This document shows, piece by piece, positions 1 through 10,563 of a DNA stretch of 64,000 nucleotides. Source of the stretch: Micromonospora profundi (GTDB taxonomy: Bacteria > Actinomycetota > Actinomycetes > Mycobacteriales > Micromonosporaceae); the NCBI RefSeq assembly GCF_011927785.1, contig NZ_JAATJK010000001.1:5613001-5677000 (forward strand), given 5' to 3'. The position numbers and the translations under genes were made by a program. The notes beneath the pieces are model-generated. The model saw only the letters and a program-made list of their open reading frames with translations. It was not told where the DNA came from and did not search any database. How positions within the stretch are numbered: the stretch's first letter is position 1; every line of letters begins with the position of its first letter.

Positions 1-234
1 CGGAATCCGCCGATCCGCGCGCCTGGGCGGCGGGTGGTGAGAACGGGTATGGCCGGGACGGTAGCCGCCCACGATCATCTCCACCAGCCCCGCAGCGGGC
101 AGCCTGGCGCTGCGACGGCACTGTCGACCCGTACCGCCGAGGCACCGGCGCGGGAGCACGACCCCTGATCAACCGAACGGCCGTGCCGGGGGGACCATCC
201 CCTGGTCAACCGAACGGTCGGACTGCGACCTGCC
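1..234. other. Left edge, no supported gene; 22-bp direct repeat
   Basis: No gene can be supported here. Two short rightward frames are open from the window edge (to about 168 and 242), but neither has a recognisable product or clear codon bias, so a truncated gene end cannot be shown or excluded. Two near-identical 22-bp copies (162-183 and 199-220, two mismatches, 37 bp apart) lie just beyond the 3' end of mqnC. Confidence 0.5.
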
Positions 235-1425
235 TCAGTTGACCTCGACCAGGGGGAGCGACCGGCCGGCGCCGCCACCGGGCAGCGCGATCGACGAGAA
301 GTGCGAGACCACCCGCTCGTCGGTCGGGTCGTCGGCCGGGGTGTGGTGCACCGCCAGCCGGTTGTAGAGGGTGTCCCGCTGGGCCGGAATCCGGTCGGCG
401 GAGCGGATCATCCCGATCAGCTCGTGCAGGTTGGAGCGGTGCCGAGCGCCGGCGGAGGAGATGACGTTCTCCTCCAGCATGATCGAGCCGAGGTCGTCCA
501 CGCCCATGTGCAGCGCGAGCTGCCCGACGTCCTTGCCGGTGGTCAGCCAGGACGCCTGAAGGTGCGGCACAGTCTCGAAGAAGAGCCGGGCCACCGCGAC
601 CAGGCGCAGGTATTCCAGCGTGGTCGCCTGGGTGCGGCCCTTGAGGTGGTTGTTCTCCGGCTGGTACGTCCACGGGATGAACGACCGGAAGCCACGGGTG
701 CGGTCCTGCACGTCGCGGATCATGCGGAGGTGCTCGATCCGCTCGGCGTGCGTCTCGCCGGTGCCCATCATCATGGTGGCGGTCGACTCGATGCCCTGCC
801 GGTGGGCCAGCTCCATGACCTCCAGCCAGCGCTCACCCGACTCCTTGAGCGGCGCGATGGCCTTACGCGGGCGCTCGGGCAGCATCTCCGCGCCAGCACC
901 GGCGATGGAGTCCAGACCGGCGGCCTTGATTCGGGCGATGGCCTCGTCCAGGCTCACGCCGGACACCTTGGCCATGTGCAGGATCTCGCTCGGGCCGATC
1001 GAGTGGATGACGAGCTGGGGGTACGCCTGCTTGACCGAGGAGAACAGCTCCTCGTAGTACTCGACGCCGTAGTCCGGGTGGTGCCCGCCCTGGAGCATGA
1101 CCTGGGTGGCGCCCAGCTCGACCGCCTCGCCGCAGCGACGCAGGATCTCCTCGGTCGGGTGGGTCCATCCCTCGGAGTGCTTGGGTGCCCTGTAGAACGC
1201 GCAGAACTTGCACGCCGTCACGCAGACGTTCGTGTAGTTGATGTTGCGATCGATCAGGTAGGTGACGACGTTGTCCGGGTAGCGCCGCCGGCGCACCGCG
1301 TCCGCCGCCTCGCCCAACGCGTGAAAGGGCGCCTCGGTGTAGAGCAGCAGCGCCTCCTCGGGCGTGATCCGCCCGCCGTCCGCGCCGCGTTGCAGGATGT
1401 CGTCGATCTCGCGGTTCGCCGTCAC
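235..1425 (-). CDS. mqnC: Cyclic dehypoxanthine futalosine synthase MqnC
   Basis: Cytosolic radical-SAM enzyme that cyclises dehypoxanthine futalosine to cyclic dehypoxanthine futalosine in the futalosine pathway to menaquinone. The 396-residue protein has the CxxxCxxC cluster motif at Cys68, Cys72 and Cys75 and the MqnC/MqnE/CofH-like layout, with glycine-rich stretches at about 110-115 (MLQGGHHPDYG) and 178-184. Length is normal for MqnC. MqnE, encoded at 28368-29537, shares the fold, but this protein has the MqnC-type sequence. It stands alone, downstream of and codirectional with a toxin-antitoxin pair. Other pathway genes are scattered through the window; mqnB and mqnD are not present. 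The ATG start at 1425 leaves a normal-length N-terminus ahead of the cluster motif. Confidence 0.95.
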   Translation of the reverse strand: MTANREIDDILQRGADGGRITPEEALLLYTEAPFHALGEAADAVRRRRYPDNVVTYLIDRNINYTNVCVTACKFCAFYRAPKHSEGWTHPTEEILRRCGEAVELGATQVMLQGGHHPDYGVEYYEELFSSVKQAYPQLVIHSIGPSEILHMAKVSGVSLDEAIARIKAAGLDSIAGAGAEMLPERPRKAIAPLKESGERWLEVMELAHRQGIESTATMMMGTGETHAERIEHLRMIRDVQDRTRGFRSFIPWTYQPENNHLKGRTQATTLEYLRLVAVARLFFETVPHLQASWLTTGKDVGQLALHMGVDDLGSIMLEENVISSAGARHRSNLHELIGMIRSADRIPAQRDTLYNRLAVHHTPADDPTDERVVSHFSSIALPGGGAGRSLPLVEVN

Positions 1426-1501
1426 ACCCCGAGCCTACGTCGGCCCCTCAGCGGCCGGCACGCCCCTCCGACTCCAGTGACGGGAACCCCTCGAGTCGAC
1501 C

Positions 1502-1912
1502 TCAGTCCATCCCCGGGCTCGCGACCGGCAGCCCCACACTCTTTGCCGCGTCCAGGAGGCGACGGTCGTAGGTTACGAAGGCGGCGAAGTCCGACCCGGA
1601 CTGCGCGGCGAGGACCTCCGCTGTGGCGAGGTGAATGGCATCGAGGCTCCGCAACAGCGGATCGCCGTACGCCCCGGCGGCAGCACGGACGGTGGCGTCG
1701 ATCTCCACGCGATACAGGCGGGCCAGCGCCCCCGGCACGCCAGCCAGGGCGAGCGGCGCCGACCGACGCAACGCCCTCGGCACCTCGACTTCCACAAGCG
1801 CGGAAGCGACGAGCGACATGCCGGACCGCTCGTTCAGCCAAGCGATCAACTGCTCGGTCGCCGGCTCGCGGCGAAGTAGCTTGATGATCGCGGCCGAGTC
1901 GAGGTAGATCAC
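1502..1912 (-). CDS. PIN-domain ribonuclease toxin, VapC family
   Basis: Predicted Mg-dependent RNase toxin of the VapBC type. The 136-residue protein is a single PIN domain with the usual acidic residues: Asp5 in the opening strand (MIYLDSAAII), Glu41 or Glu43, Asp91 (LDAIHLATAE) and Asp116 (TYDRRLL). Its start overlaps the stop of the antitoxin gene by 4 nt, so the two are translationally coupled. All expected catalytic positions are present, so it looks intact. The RNA target cannot be inferred. Confidence 0.88.
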   Translation of the reverse strand: MIYLDSAAIIKLLRREPATEQLIAWLNERSGMSLVASALVEVEVPRALRRSAPLALAGVPGALARLYRVEIDATVRAAAGAYGDPLLRSLDAIHLATAEVLAAQSGSDFAAFVTYDRRLLDAAKSVGLPVASPGMD

Positions 1913-2187
1913 CAGCGCTCTTCCTCACGCGCGGCGGCGAGCCCGGCGGCCACGTCGATCGCAGGGTCACCGAGCACAGGAGGTAGCGGCAGCGGGCCGC
2001 CGTCCGTCGGCGCCGTCGCCCTTCCCTCCGAGACCAGCCGGGACAGCAGAGCCCCACCGGCGACAATCGGTACCAGCCGGGCAATGGGTTCGCCGCGATC
2101 CGTCACCTCGACGGTCTCGCCGGCACGCACGCGGGCCAGCACCCGGCTGGTGTGCTGGTTCAGCTCTCGAACCGCGACCTGCTCCAT
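1909..2187 (-). CDS. Antitoxin, Phd/YefM-VapB type
   Basis: Antitoxin partner of the downstream PIN toxin. The 92-residue protein starts with the Phd/YefM fold signature (MEQVAVRELNQHTSRVLARV), then a GETVEVTDRGEPIARLVP segment that dimerises and binds DNA. The C-terminal half, rich in Gly, Pro and acidic residues, should wrap the toxin. It is first in the operon, as usual, and overlaps the toxin gene by 4 nt. A short dyad just upstream (2195-2217) is a candidate autoregulatory site. Confidence 0.87.
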   Translation of the reverse strand: MEQVAVRELNQHTSRVLARVRAGETVEVTDRGEPIARLVPIVAGGALLSRLVSEGRATAPTDGGPLPLPPVLGDPAIDVAAGLAAAREEERW

Positions 2188-2194
2188 GCGACGA

Positions 2195-2217
2195 GTGTAG
2201 TACGAGATGTCCTACAC
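2195..2217. promoter_or_regulatory. Candidate VapBC autoregulatory operator
   Basis: Six-bp inverted repeat GTGTAG-N11-CTACAC that ends 7 bp before the antitoxin ATG, in the 31-bp gap between it and the paaE stop. Position fits the autoregulation typical of Phd/VapB antitoxins. The binding itself is inferred. Confidence 0.4.
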
Positions 2218-2218
2218 G

Positions 2219-3328
2219 TCACGCATCGTAGTCGACGGTGAGCCTGTCGGTGGTCGGGCTGGACTGGCAGGTCAGGACGTAACCGGCCGCCAACTCGTCG
2301 GGCTCCAGGGCATAGTTGCGGGCCATCGTGACCGCGCCGTCGACGACCTTCGCCTTGCAGGTCGAGCAGACACCACCCTTGCAGGCGTACGGCAACTCGC
2401 CGCGCACCTTCAGCGCGGCGTCAAGCACCCGCTCCTCACGGCCCATCGTGAAGTTCGACGACCGGCCGTCCAGCACGATGGTGACCTCCGCGCCTGCGCC
2501 CGGCTGGTCGCCGGGGCGTACCACAGGCTCCGGCGGCGCGTCGACGTGAAACAACTCGGTACGGACCGCCGACTCGGGCAGCCCGCGCCCGGTCAGCACG
2601 TCCCGGGCGTCGACCACCATGGCGTACGGGCCGCAGAGGAACCACTCCTCGATGACCTCGCCCGGCACGATGGTCTCCAGCAGACGGGCCAGCCGGTCGG
2701 CGTCGATCCGCCCGGAGAGCAGCGGCGACTCGCCCTGCTCGCGGGACAGCACGTGCACGAGGTGCAGCCGGGTGGGGTAGCGGTCCTTCAGGTCGGCCAA
2801 CTCCTCGGCGAACATCACCGTGTTCGCCGTGCGGTTGCCGTACACCAGTGTGAAGGTGCTGGCCGGCTCGACGGCCAGTGCCGTCGCGACGAGCCCGAGC
2901 ACCGGCGTGATCCCGGAACCGGCGACGACCGCGCCGTAGTGCCGCACCCGGTCCGGCGCGAACGCCGTGGTGAACGTGCCAAGCGGCGGCAGCACCTCGA
3001 CCGTGTCGCCGCCGCGCAGCGCGCCGCACGCGAACGCCGAGAACGCGCCGCCGGGGATCTCGCGCACGCCGATCCGCAGCCGCCCGTGCCGGGCCAGGTC
3101 GTCGGGGATGGAGCAGATCGAGTACGACCGCCGCACGTCCTCGCCGCCGTCGGTCACCCGGCGCACTGTGAGGTGCTGGCCCGCGCGGAACGCGAAGGTG
3201 TCGCGCAACTCCTCGGGTACGGCGAACGTGACAGCCACCGAATCGTCGGTGAGCCTGTCGACTGCGGAGACCGGCAGCGGGTGGAAGACCGGCCGGCGGC
3301 GGACCGGCCTGGTGATGGTGACTGTCAC
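2219..3328 (-). CDS. paaE: Phenylacetyl-CoA epoxidase reductase subunit PaaE
   Basis: NAD(P)H-dependent FAD/[2Fe-2S] reductase that feeds electrons to the PaaABC oxygenase in aerobic phenylacetate breakdown. An N-terminal ferredoxin-reductase domain carries the RRSYSIC flavin motif, followed by a nucleotide-binding domain. The C-terminal plant-type ferredoxin domain has the CxxxxCxxC signature (CKGGVCSTC) and a distal Cys (LTCQ). I chose the GTG at 3328 because it forms a GTGA overlap with the paaD stop and gives 369 residues; an ATG at 3376 would extend into paaD. It is the last gene of paaABCDE. Confidence 0.93.
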   Translation of the reverse strand: MTVTITRPVRRRPVFHPLPVSAVDRLTDDSVAVTFAVPEELRDTFAFRAGQHLTVRRVTDGGEDVRRSYSICSIPDDLARHGRLRIGVREIPGGAFSAFACGALRGGDTVEVLPPLGTFTTAFAPDRVRHYGAVVAGSGITPVLGLVATALAVEPASTFTLVYGNRTANTVMFAEELADLKDRYPTRLHLVHVLSREQGESPLLSGRIDADRLARLLETIVPGEVIEEWFLCGPYAMVVDARDVLTGRGLPESAVRTELFHVDAPPEPVVRPGDQPGAGAEVTIVLDGRSSNFTMGREERVLDAALKVRGELPYACKGGVCSTCKAKVVDGAVTMARNYALEPDELAAGYVLTCQSSPTTDRLTVDYDA

Positions 3329-3852
3329 AGTGCCTTCAGGTGGTCGAAGGGTTCGGAGCACGAACGGCAACGCCACAGCGCCTTGCAGGCTGTCGAGCCG
3401 AACCGGCTCACCTGCTCGGTCTCCGGCGACCCGCAGCGCGGGCAGCGGACCGCCAGGGTCAGCGCCACCACTCCGGAGGCGGCGACCGGCGACGGCGGAG
3501 CGATGCCGGCGGCGGCGAGCTTGGCCCGCCCACCGTCGGAGATCCAGTCGGTGCTCCAGGCCGGGCTGTAGACCGTGCGGACCTCGACGTCCGGGTGCCC
3601 GGCGGCGGCGAGCGCGCGCCGGATGTCGGCCCGGATCACGTCCATGGCCGGGCAGCCGGTGTAGGTCGGTGTGATGGTCACTGTGACCCGCCCGGTGGCG
3701 GGGTCCTCCTCGACCGCGCGCAGGATCCCCAGCTCGTCGATCGTGATGACCCGGATCTCCGGGTCCACCACCGCCGCGACGGCAGTACGCGGATCGACAG
3801 GCACGCGGTCACCGGCTGCGGGGCTGGGCCGCGTCGCGCTCCGCGCGCTCAC
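3325..3852 (-). CDS. paaD: Phenylacetyl-CoA epoxidase assembly protein PaaD
   Basis: MIP18/DUF59-family protein needed for a functional phenylacetyl-CoA epoxidase, presumably through Fe-S cluster assembly. The N-terminal half is the MIP18 domain (VDPEIRVITIDELGILR, then TPTYTGCPAMDVI with its conserved Cys). The C-terminus is a zinc ribbon made of two CxxC pairs (CPRC and CRSC). The GTG start at 3852 overlaps the paaC stop as GTGA and gives 175 residues. Longer upstream starts would run through paaC. Confidence 0.92.
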   Translation of the reverse strand: MSARSATRPSPAAGDRVPVDPRTAVAAVVDPEIRVITIDELGILRAVEEDPATGRVTVTITPTYTGCPAMDVIRADIRRALAAAGHPDVEVRTVYSPAWSTDWISDGGRAKLAAAGIAPPSPVAASGVVALTLAVRCPRCGSPETEQVSRFGSTACKALWRCRSCSEPFDHLKAL

Positions 3853-4574
3853 CAGGCCGCCCCCGGGTGAGCGCGGTGCAGCACCTGCATCTCGGCGAGC
3901 AGGTACGACAGGTGCTCGGTGTGCACACCGGCCCGCCCGCCGCCCGGCGCCCAACCGCCCTCCGGCCGGCTGAGCGTCGCCTCGGCCAGCACCGGGCCGA
4001 CGGTGTCGTCGAACGCCTGCCGCAGCGTGGCCGGGTCGACCGGTGCCGCCGGGTCCGCGACGAACAACTCGTGGGTGTACGGCCAGACGTGGTCGACGGC
4101 CGCCTGCATCCGGCGGTGCGACTCCTCGGTGCCGTCACCGAGCCGCTTCACCCACAGGGAGCCGTGGTCCAGGTGGTACGCCGACTCCTTGCGGGCCTTC
4201 GCGCCGATAGCGGCCAGTCGCTCGTCCGCGCATCCGGCGAGCGCCGTGTAGAGCGGCACCTGGTACGCCGCCAGGAAGAAAAGTTTCGCCATGGTCACCG
4301 CGAAGTCGCCGTTTGGCAGCTCGACCAGGAGCACGTTGCGGAACTCGCGGTCGTCGCGCAGGTACGCAAGCGCGTCCTCGTCGCGGCCGGCGCCCTCCAG
4401 CTCACCCGCGTACGACAGCAGCAGGCGGGCCGCGCCGAGCTGGTCGAGGGCGATGTTCGCAAGCGCGATGTCCTCTTCCATCTCCGGCGCACGGGTGGTC
4501 CACTCGGCCAGCCGCTGCGCCGCGATCAGCGCGTCGTCACCGAGGGCGACTGTGAAGTCGAACGGCCCGTTCAC
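3849..4574 (-). CDS. paaC: Phenylacetyl-CoA epoxidase structural subunit PaaC
   Basis: Ferritin-like, non-catalytic partner of PaaA in the PaaABC multicomponent oxygenase. The 241-residue protein is almost entirely helical and shows the family segments EMEEDIALANIALDQLGAAR and AKLFFLAAYQVPLYTAL. The start is the GTG at 4574, which forms a GTGA overlap with paaB. A longer in-frame opening to 4835 reads an unrelated composition antisense to nothing useful and crosses paaB in another frame, so I rejected it. Confidence 0.93.
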   Translation of the reverse strand: MNGPFDFTVALGDDALIAAQRLAEWTTRAPEMEEDIALANIALDQLGAARLLLSYAGELEGAGRDEDALAYLRDDREFRNVLLVELPNGDFAVTMAKLFFLAAYQVPLYTALAGCADERLAAIGAKARKESAYHLDHGSLWVKRLGDGTEESHRRMQAAVDHVWPYTHELFVADPAAPVDPATLRQAFDDTVGPVLAEATLSRPEGGWAPGGGRAGVHTEHLSYLLAEMQVLHRAHPGAAW

Positions 4575-4858
4575 AGGTGGGCCACCCCGTCCGGCACCTC
4601 GTAGAACGTGGGATGGCGGTAGACCTTGTCGGCCGCCGGGTCGAAGAAGGCGTCCTTCTCGTCCGGGCTCGACGCGGTGATCGCGCTCGCCGGCACCACC
4701 CAGATCGACACACCCTCCTGCCTGCGGGTGTAGAGGTCCCTGGCGTTGCGCAGGGCCAGCTCGGCATCGGGGGCGTGCAGGCTGCCGACGTGGGTGTGCG
4801 ACAGCCCGCGCCGCGCCCGTACGAAGACCTCCCACAGCGGCGAGTGTTCGGTGCTCAC
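4571..4858 (-). CDS. paaB: Phenylacetyl-CoA epoxidase subunit PaaB
   Basis: Small bridging subunit of the PaaABC epoxidase. The 95-residue protein matches the family in length and in its core ([20 protein letters not shown], then [13 protein letters not shown] near the middle). The GTG start at 4858 overlaps the paaA stop as GTGA, and the 3' end overlaps paaC the same way, so it is coupled on both sides. Confidence 0.94.
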   Translation of the reverse strand: MSTEHSPLWEVFVRARRGLSHTHVGSLHAPDAELALRNARDLYTRRQEGVSIWVVPASAITASSPDEKDAFFDPAADKVYRHPTFYEVPDGVAHL

Positions 4859-5922
4859 GCGGCTACCTTCTCCCTCTTCTCCGCCCGCTTGGCGGCGTAC
4901 GCCGCGGCGGCCTCGCGTACCCATGCGCCGTCGGCGTGGGCGGCCCGGCGGTGCGCCATCCGTTCCCGGTTGCACGGCCCGTCGCCGGAGATCACCCGCA
5001 TCAGCTCGTCGTAGTCCGGCTGGGTGTAGTCGTACGCCTGCCGTTGCTCGTTCCAGCGCAGGTCGTCGTCGGGGATGCGCAGCCCGAGGACCTCGGCCTG
5101 CTGGACGCACATGTCGACGAAGCGCTGCCGCAGGTCGTCGTTCGAGAAGCGCTTGATCTTCCAGGCCATCGACTGGGTGGAGTGGGTGGAGTCGCCGTCC
5201 GGCGGGCCGAACATCGCAAGCGACGGGTACCACCAGCGGTCCACGGCGTCCTGGGCCATCGCCTGCTGCGCGGGGGTGCCGTGCGCCAGGGTGTGCAGGA
5301 TCTCGTAGCCCTGGCGCTGGTGGAACGACTCCTCTTTGCAGACCCGGATCATCGCTCGCGCGTACGGGCCGTAGGAGCAGCGGCACAGCGGCACCTGGTT
5401 GACGATCGCCGCGCCGTCCACCAGCCAGCCGATCGCGCCCACGTCGGCCCAGGTCAGAGTGGGGTAGTTGAAGATCGAGCTGTACTTCTGCCTTCCGTCG
5501 AGCAGCAGTTGCACAAGCTCGTCGCGGGTGATGCCGAGGGTCTCCGCGGCGGCGTAGAGGTAGAGCCCGTGGCCCGCCTCGTCCTGCACCTTGGCCAGCA
5601 GGATCGCCTTGCGCTTGAGCGACGGCGCCCGGCTGATCCAGTTGCCTTCCGGCTGCATGCCGATGATCTCGGAGTGGGCATGCTGGGCGATCTGCCGGAT
5701 CAACGTCCGGCGGTACGCCTCGGGCATCCAGTCACGCGGCTCGATCTTTTGCTCCGCGTCGACGACCTCGGCGAAGTACGCAGCCAGGTCCTCGTCCGGT
5801 GCCGGGCCGCCCCGGCGCTGACGAGCGGCGGCCGCCCGCAGGTCTGCCTCGGCCGCCTCGACCTCACCGAGCAGGCCAGCGCCGGGTGCGTCGTCCGGTG
5901 CGGAGAAGTCGTTGCCATACAT
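4855..5922 (-). CDS. paaA: Phenylacetyl-CoA epoxidase catalytic subunit PaaA
   Basis: Di-iron oxygenase subunit that epoxidises the phenylacetyl-CoA ring. The 355-residue ferritin-like protein has the metal-binding helices visible as E115-AG-H118 (KVQDEAGHG) and E198-SF-H201 ([10 protein letters not shown]), with a further Glu in the [10 protein letters not shown] helix. It is the first gene of paaABCDE and probably reads from a promoter in the 370-bp gap with the serine hydrolase gene. The rest of the pathway (paaK, G, Z, J) is not in the window. The ATG at 5922 is about 26 codons upstream of conserved sequence. Confidence 0.94.
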   Translation of the reverse strand: MYGNDFSAPDDAPGAGLLGEVEAAEADLRAAAARQRRGGPAPDEDLAAYFAEVVDAEQKIEPRDWMPEAYRRTLIRQIAQHAHSEIIGMQPEGNWISRAPSLKRKAILLAKVQDEAGHGLYLYAAAETLGITRDELVQLLLDGRQKYSSIFNYPTLTWADVGAIGWLVDGAAIVNQVPLCRCSYGPYARAMIRVCKEESFHQRQGYEILHTLAHGTPAQQAMAQDAVDRWWYPSLAMFGPPDGDSTHSTQSMAWKIKRFSNDDLRQRFVDMCVQQAEVLGLRIPDDDLRWNEQRQAYDYTQPDYDELMRVISGDGPCNRERMAHRRAAHADGAWVREAAAAYAAKRAEKREKVAA

Positions 5923-6293
5923 GAGGACAAGTGTTACAGCTTGCGCCCTGATGCACTAGGGGGTGTAACAGGAAACCCGAGTCACCTACCGTAACGGATG
6001 GGCACTTTTTGACCACGCATCGCTACGGGCCGCCTATGACTTGAGTCACTGCCGAAACGTGAATCCTCACACAAGACGCATATAAGCCTGATTTCCCACG
6101 GAAATGGCGTGTCACCAGGTGTCGAGGTCTGCCGTTCGGTCAGTCCGGACGTAGACTTCTGCCGGTCAACCGATCGGCTGCCACCAATCGCCGGCTCCAC
6201 AGAGGCCACCGTCCCCCGCGCCTCGGCGAACGCACCGATCGCCCGGACAACAAGCCGGCCCCCCGGCCCTGACATCTGGAGCTCACCCAAATC
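5923..6293. other. Divergent intergenic region, paaA / serine hydrolases
   Basis: A 371-bp gap, less GC-rich than the genes, which must hold promoters in both directions. It contains a 7-bp dyad next to paaA (5932-5970), a half-site resembling PaaR operators as I remember them (CGTTCGGTCAGT, 6133-6144), and a short palindrome CCGATCGG (6170-6177). I see no coding sequence with convincing codon bias. Confidence 0.6.
5932..5970. promoter_or_regulatory. Dyad upstream of paaA, candidate operator
   Basis: Perfect inverted repeat TGTTACA-N25-TGTAACA, beginning 10 bp upstream of the paaA ATG. The half-sites are 32 bp apart, about three helical turns, so a dimeric repressor could bind across the paaA promoter or 5' leader. 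Which regulator binds is unknown; no paaR gene is in the window. Confidence 0.4.
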
Positions 6294-7277
6294 ATGCGAT
6301 CCCGCGTGACCATGGTGTTCGCCGTCGTAGCGGTCCTTCTCGGTGGCGTCCTGCTGGTCCCCACCGCGTACGCCCGACTCTCCAACGGCGACAGCAGCGG
6401 AGGTGGCGGTGGCGCCGCCTCCGTCGCCGCGCCCTCGCCCACTCCGCCGCCGCCACCCACGCTGGCCGCCGGCCCGGTGTCGGTGAGCTTCAAGGGCGAG
6501 TTCTTCTCGTGGGCTCTGCTGGAGCGGGAAACGGGCAAGATCTCCGGGTCGCCGAACATGACAGCGACCAGCTCCACCGAGTCGATGATCAAGGCGTGGA
6601 TCGTCGCGGACTACCTGCGGCAACTCGGGGACAAGGAGCCGACCGAAGCTCTCAAGAAGGCGTCGGTACTGGCCATCCGGGACAGCAACGACGCGGCTGC
6701 CAACAAGGTCTACGCCGCTGCCGGTGGCTCCTACAAGACACCGGCGAACGGGCAGCCGGGCCCGGTCATCCAGCGGGCGATCAAGATCTGCGGGCTGACC
6801 GACACCAAGCGGGGCAATGTGCCGAAGTACGAGGGCTGGTGGAGTTTCACCCGGATGTCACCCCGGGACGCCGCCCGGCTCGGCGACTGCATCGCCAGCG
6901 GTAAGGCCGCCGGCCCGAAGTGGACCGAGTGGGTGCTCAGCGAGATGAGCAAGGTTCGCGGCACCACCGCGGACAAGGACCAGAAGGCCGATTCGGGCGG
7001 TGGGCGCTGGGGGATCATCGACGGCCTGCCGAAGTCGATCACCGCGCAGGGCCCGGTCAGCATGAAGAACGGTTGGACCCGCCTGTACTACGACGGCAAC
7101 TGGCACGTCAATTGCCTTGCTGTCACCGACAAGTGGAGCCTCGCGGTGATGATGCGTTACCCCATCAGGTCCAGCCTCGACTACGGCGCGCAGGCCTGCG
7201 CCAGCGTGGCCACCCAACTCGTCACCCCGCAGCCGGGCGCCGCGCTGAAGGTGCCACAGCCGGCTGAGGCCCTCTGA
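6294..7277 (+). CDS. Secreted or membrane-anchored SxxK serine hydrolase, class A beta-lactamase-like
   Basis: A 327-residue protein with an N-terminal hydrophobic segment (about 6-26), a Gly/Ser/Pro linker to about 60, and a class A beta-lactamase-like domain. The active-site motifs are S97-M-I-K100, S131-N-D133 in place of SDN, and K258-N-G260 in place of KTG. Four cysteines match cysteines of the next gene's product, suggesting disulfides outside the cell. It overlaps the next gene by one base (TGATG) and probably arose with it by duplication. No clear omega-loop Glu is visible, so hydrolysis of beta-lactams is not implied. A peptidoglycan-related or unknown acyl-enzyme activity is equally possible. 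Confidence 0.8.
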   Translation: MRSRVTMVFAVVAVLLGGVLLVPTAYARLSNGDSSGGGGGAASVAAPSPTPPPPPTLAAGPVSVSFKGEFFSWALLERETGKISGSPNMTATSSTESMIKAWIVADYLRQLGDKEPTEALKKASVLAIRDSNDAAANKVYAAAGGSYKTPANGQPGPVIQRAIKICGLTDTKRGNVPKYEGWWSFTRMSPRDAARLGDCIASGKAAGPKWTEWVLSEMSKVRGTTADKDQKADSGGGRWGIIDGLPKSITAQGPVSMKNGWTRLYYDGNWHVNCLAVTDKWSLAVMMRYPIRSSLDYGAQACASVATQLVTPQPGAALKVPQPAEAL

Positions 7278-8236
7278 TGCCCGGGAGTCGCCGGGCGGAC
7301 CGCCGAGACGAGGGCGAGAGCTCCCCGTTACGGCTGATCGCCGTCGCGGTCATCCTTGTCGGGCTGGTGCTGGTGTCACTGCGGCTGCTGCCCGGGTCAC
7401 CGTTCGAGTCGTCCGCCGCCGCCAAGTGGGGTGAGTCGGACGCGAGCAGCGGCCGGTCCACAAGTGGCGCGACCGACCGCAGCGCCCGCCAGCCCGCAGC
7501 GCCGTCGACGAGCCCCAGTCCGGCGCTGGCACCGCTGCCGTTCGCGGCCAAGGACCTCGACCTGGACATCGCGGGCTGGTACGGCTGGAGCGTTCTCGAC
7601 CGCCGGACCGGGAAGATCATCGGTTCGAAGAACATGGACGAGACGAGCACCACCGCCTCGATGATCAAGTCGTGGATCGTCGCCGACTACCTCCGCCGGG
7701 CCGCCGACGCCGGCCAGACGCCGAGCGACGCGAAGCTTGACGACGCCACGAGGATCATCCGGGACAGCGACAACACAAGGGCCGAGCAGTTCTACAACTC
7801 GGTCGGCCGGGACGCCTCGATCAAGCGGCTGATCTCCATGTGCAAGCTCACCGACAGCAGCGTCGCCCCCGACAAGGGCTGGAGCCGTACGGCGCTTTCC
7901 CCCCGCGACACCGCCCGGCTGGGCAACTGCATCGCCACCGGCACGGCCGCCGGTCCCAAGTGGACCAAGTGGCTGCTCAACGAGATGAAGCTGGTCCGCG
8001 GCGCCGGTGACTTCGGCATCCGCAAGGCGTTCCCGGCCGCCAAGCAGAAGCAGATCGCCATCAAGAACGGGTGGATCGACAGGACCCGCGAGCAGCAGAT
8101 GCACATCAACTGCCTGGCCATCGGCGACACCTGGACGATGGGCGTGATGGTCAAGTACCCGATCGACATGGGCTACGACTACGGCATGAAGAACTGCGAG
8201 AAGATCACCGAGGCGCTGCTCAGCCCCGGCACCTGA
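7277..8236 (+). CDS. Paralogous SxxK serine hydrolase
   Basis: A 319-residue tandem paralogue of the preceding gene, joined by a TGATG overlap. It has one N-terminal membrane segment (about 19-38), a Ser/Pro/Ala linker to about 95, then the hydrolase domain with S128-M-I-K131, a canonical S164-D-N166 and K263-N-G265. The segments SMIKSWIVADYLR and AAGPKWTKW match the first copy almost residue for residue. The cysteines in ISMCKLTD, LGNCIATG, HINCLAIG and MKNCEKI align with those of the first copy. A hairpin terminator follows the stop. Its substrate cannot be deduced. Confidence 0.8.
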   Translation: MPGSRRADRRDEGESSPLRLIAVAVILVGLVLVSLRLLPGSPFESSAAAKWGESDASSGRSTSGATDRSARQPAAPSTSPSPALAPLPFAAKDLDLDIAGWYGWSVLDRRTGKIIGSKNMDETSTTASMIKSWIVADYLRRAADAGQTPSDAKLDDATRIIRDSDNTRAEQFYNSVGRDASIKRLISMCKLTDSSVAPDKGWSRTALSPRDTARLGNCIATGTAAGPKWTKWLLNEMKLVRGAGDFGIRKAFPAAKQKQIAIKNGWIDRTREQQMHINCLAIGDTWTMGVMVKYPIDMGYDYGMKNCEKITEALLSPGT

Positions 8237-8268
8237 CCGCCGACGGCTGGGTCGTTCGCGGTCGGCGG
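8237..8268. terminator. Hairpin after serine hydrolases
   Basis: CCGCCGAC pairs with GTCGGCGG across a 16-nt loop immediately after the TGA of the second serine hydrolase, followed by a T-rich stretch. It lies between convergent genes. Confidence 0.6.
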
Positions 8269-8303
8269 CTTGGTCTCTTTGTGGGGTCGCTTCGCCGGGC
8301 GGT

Positions 8304-10543
<2,240 letters not shown>

Positions 10544-10563
10544 AACTGGTTCGCACAACCCCC

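Noticed and set aside
3..242. Possible 3' end of a rightward gene at the left edge
   Set aside because: Two frames are open with similar composition and neither resembles a known protein terminus.
301..1884. 527-residue rightward open frame opposite mqnC
   Set aside because: Shadow of mqnC and the VapC gene; Arg/His/Val-rich composition and no recognisable domain.
6133..6144. Complete PaaR operator
   Set aside because: Only one half resembles the remembered consensus; the other half does not match, so it is kept as a half-site only.
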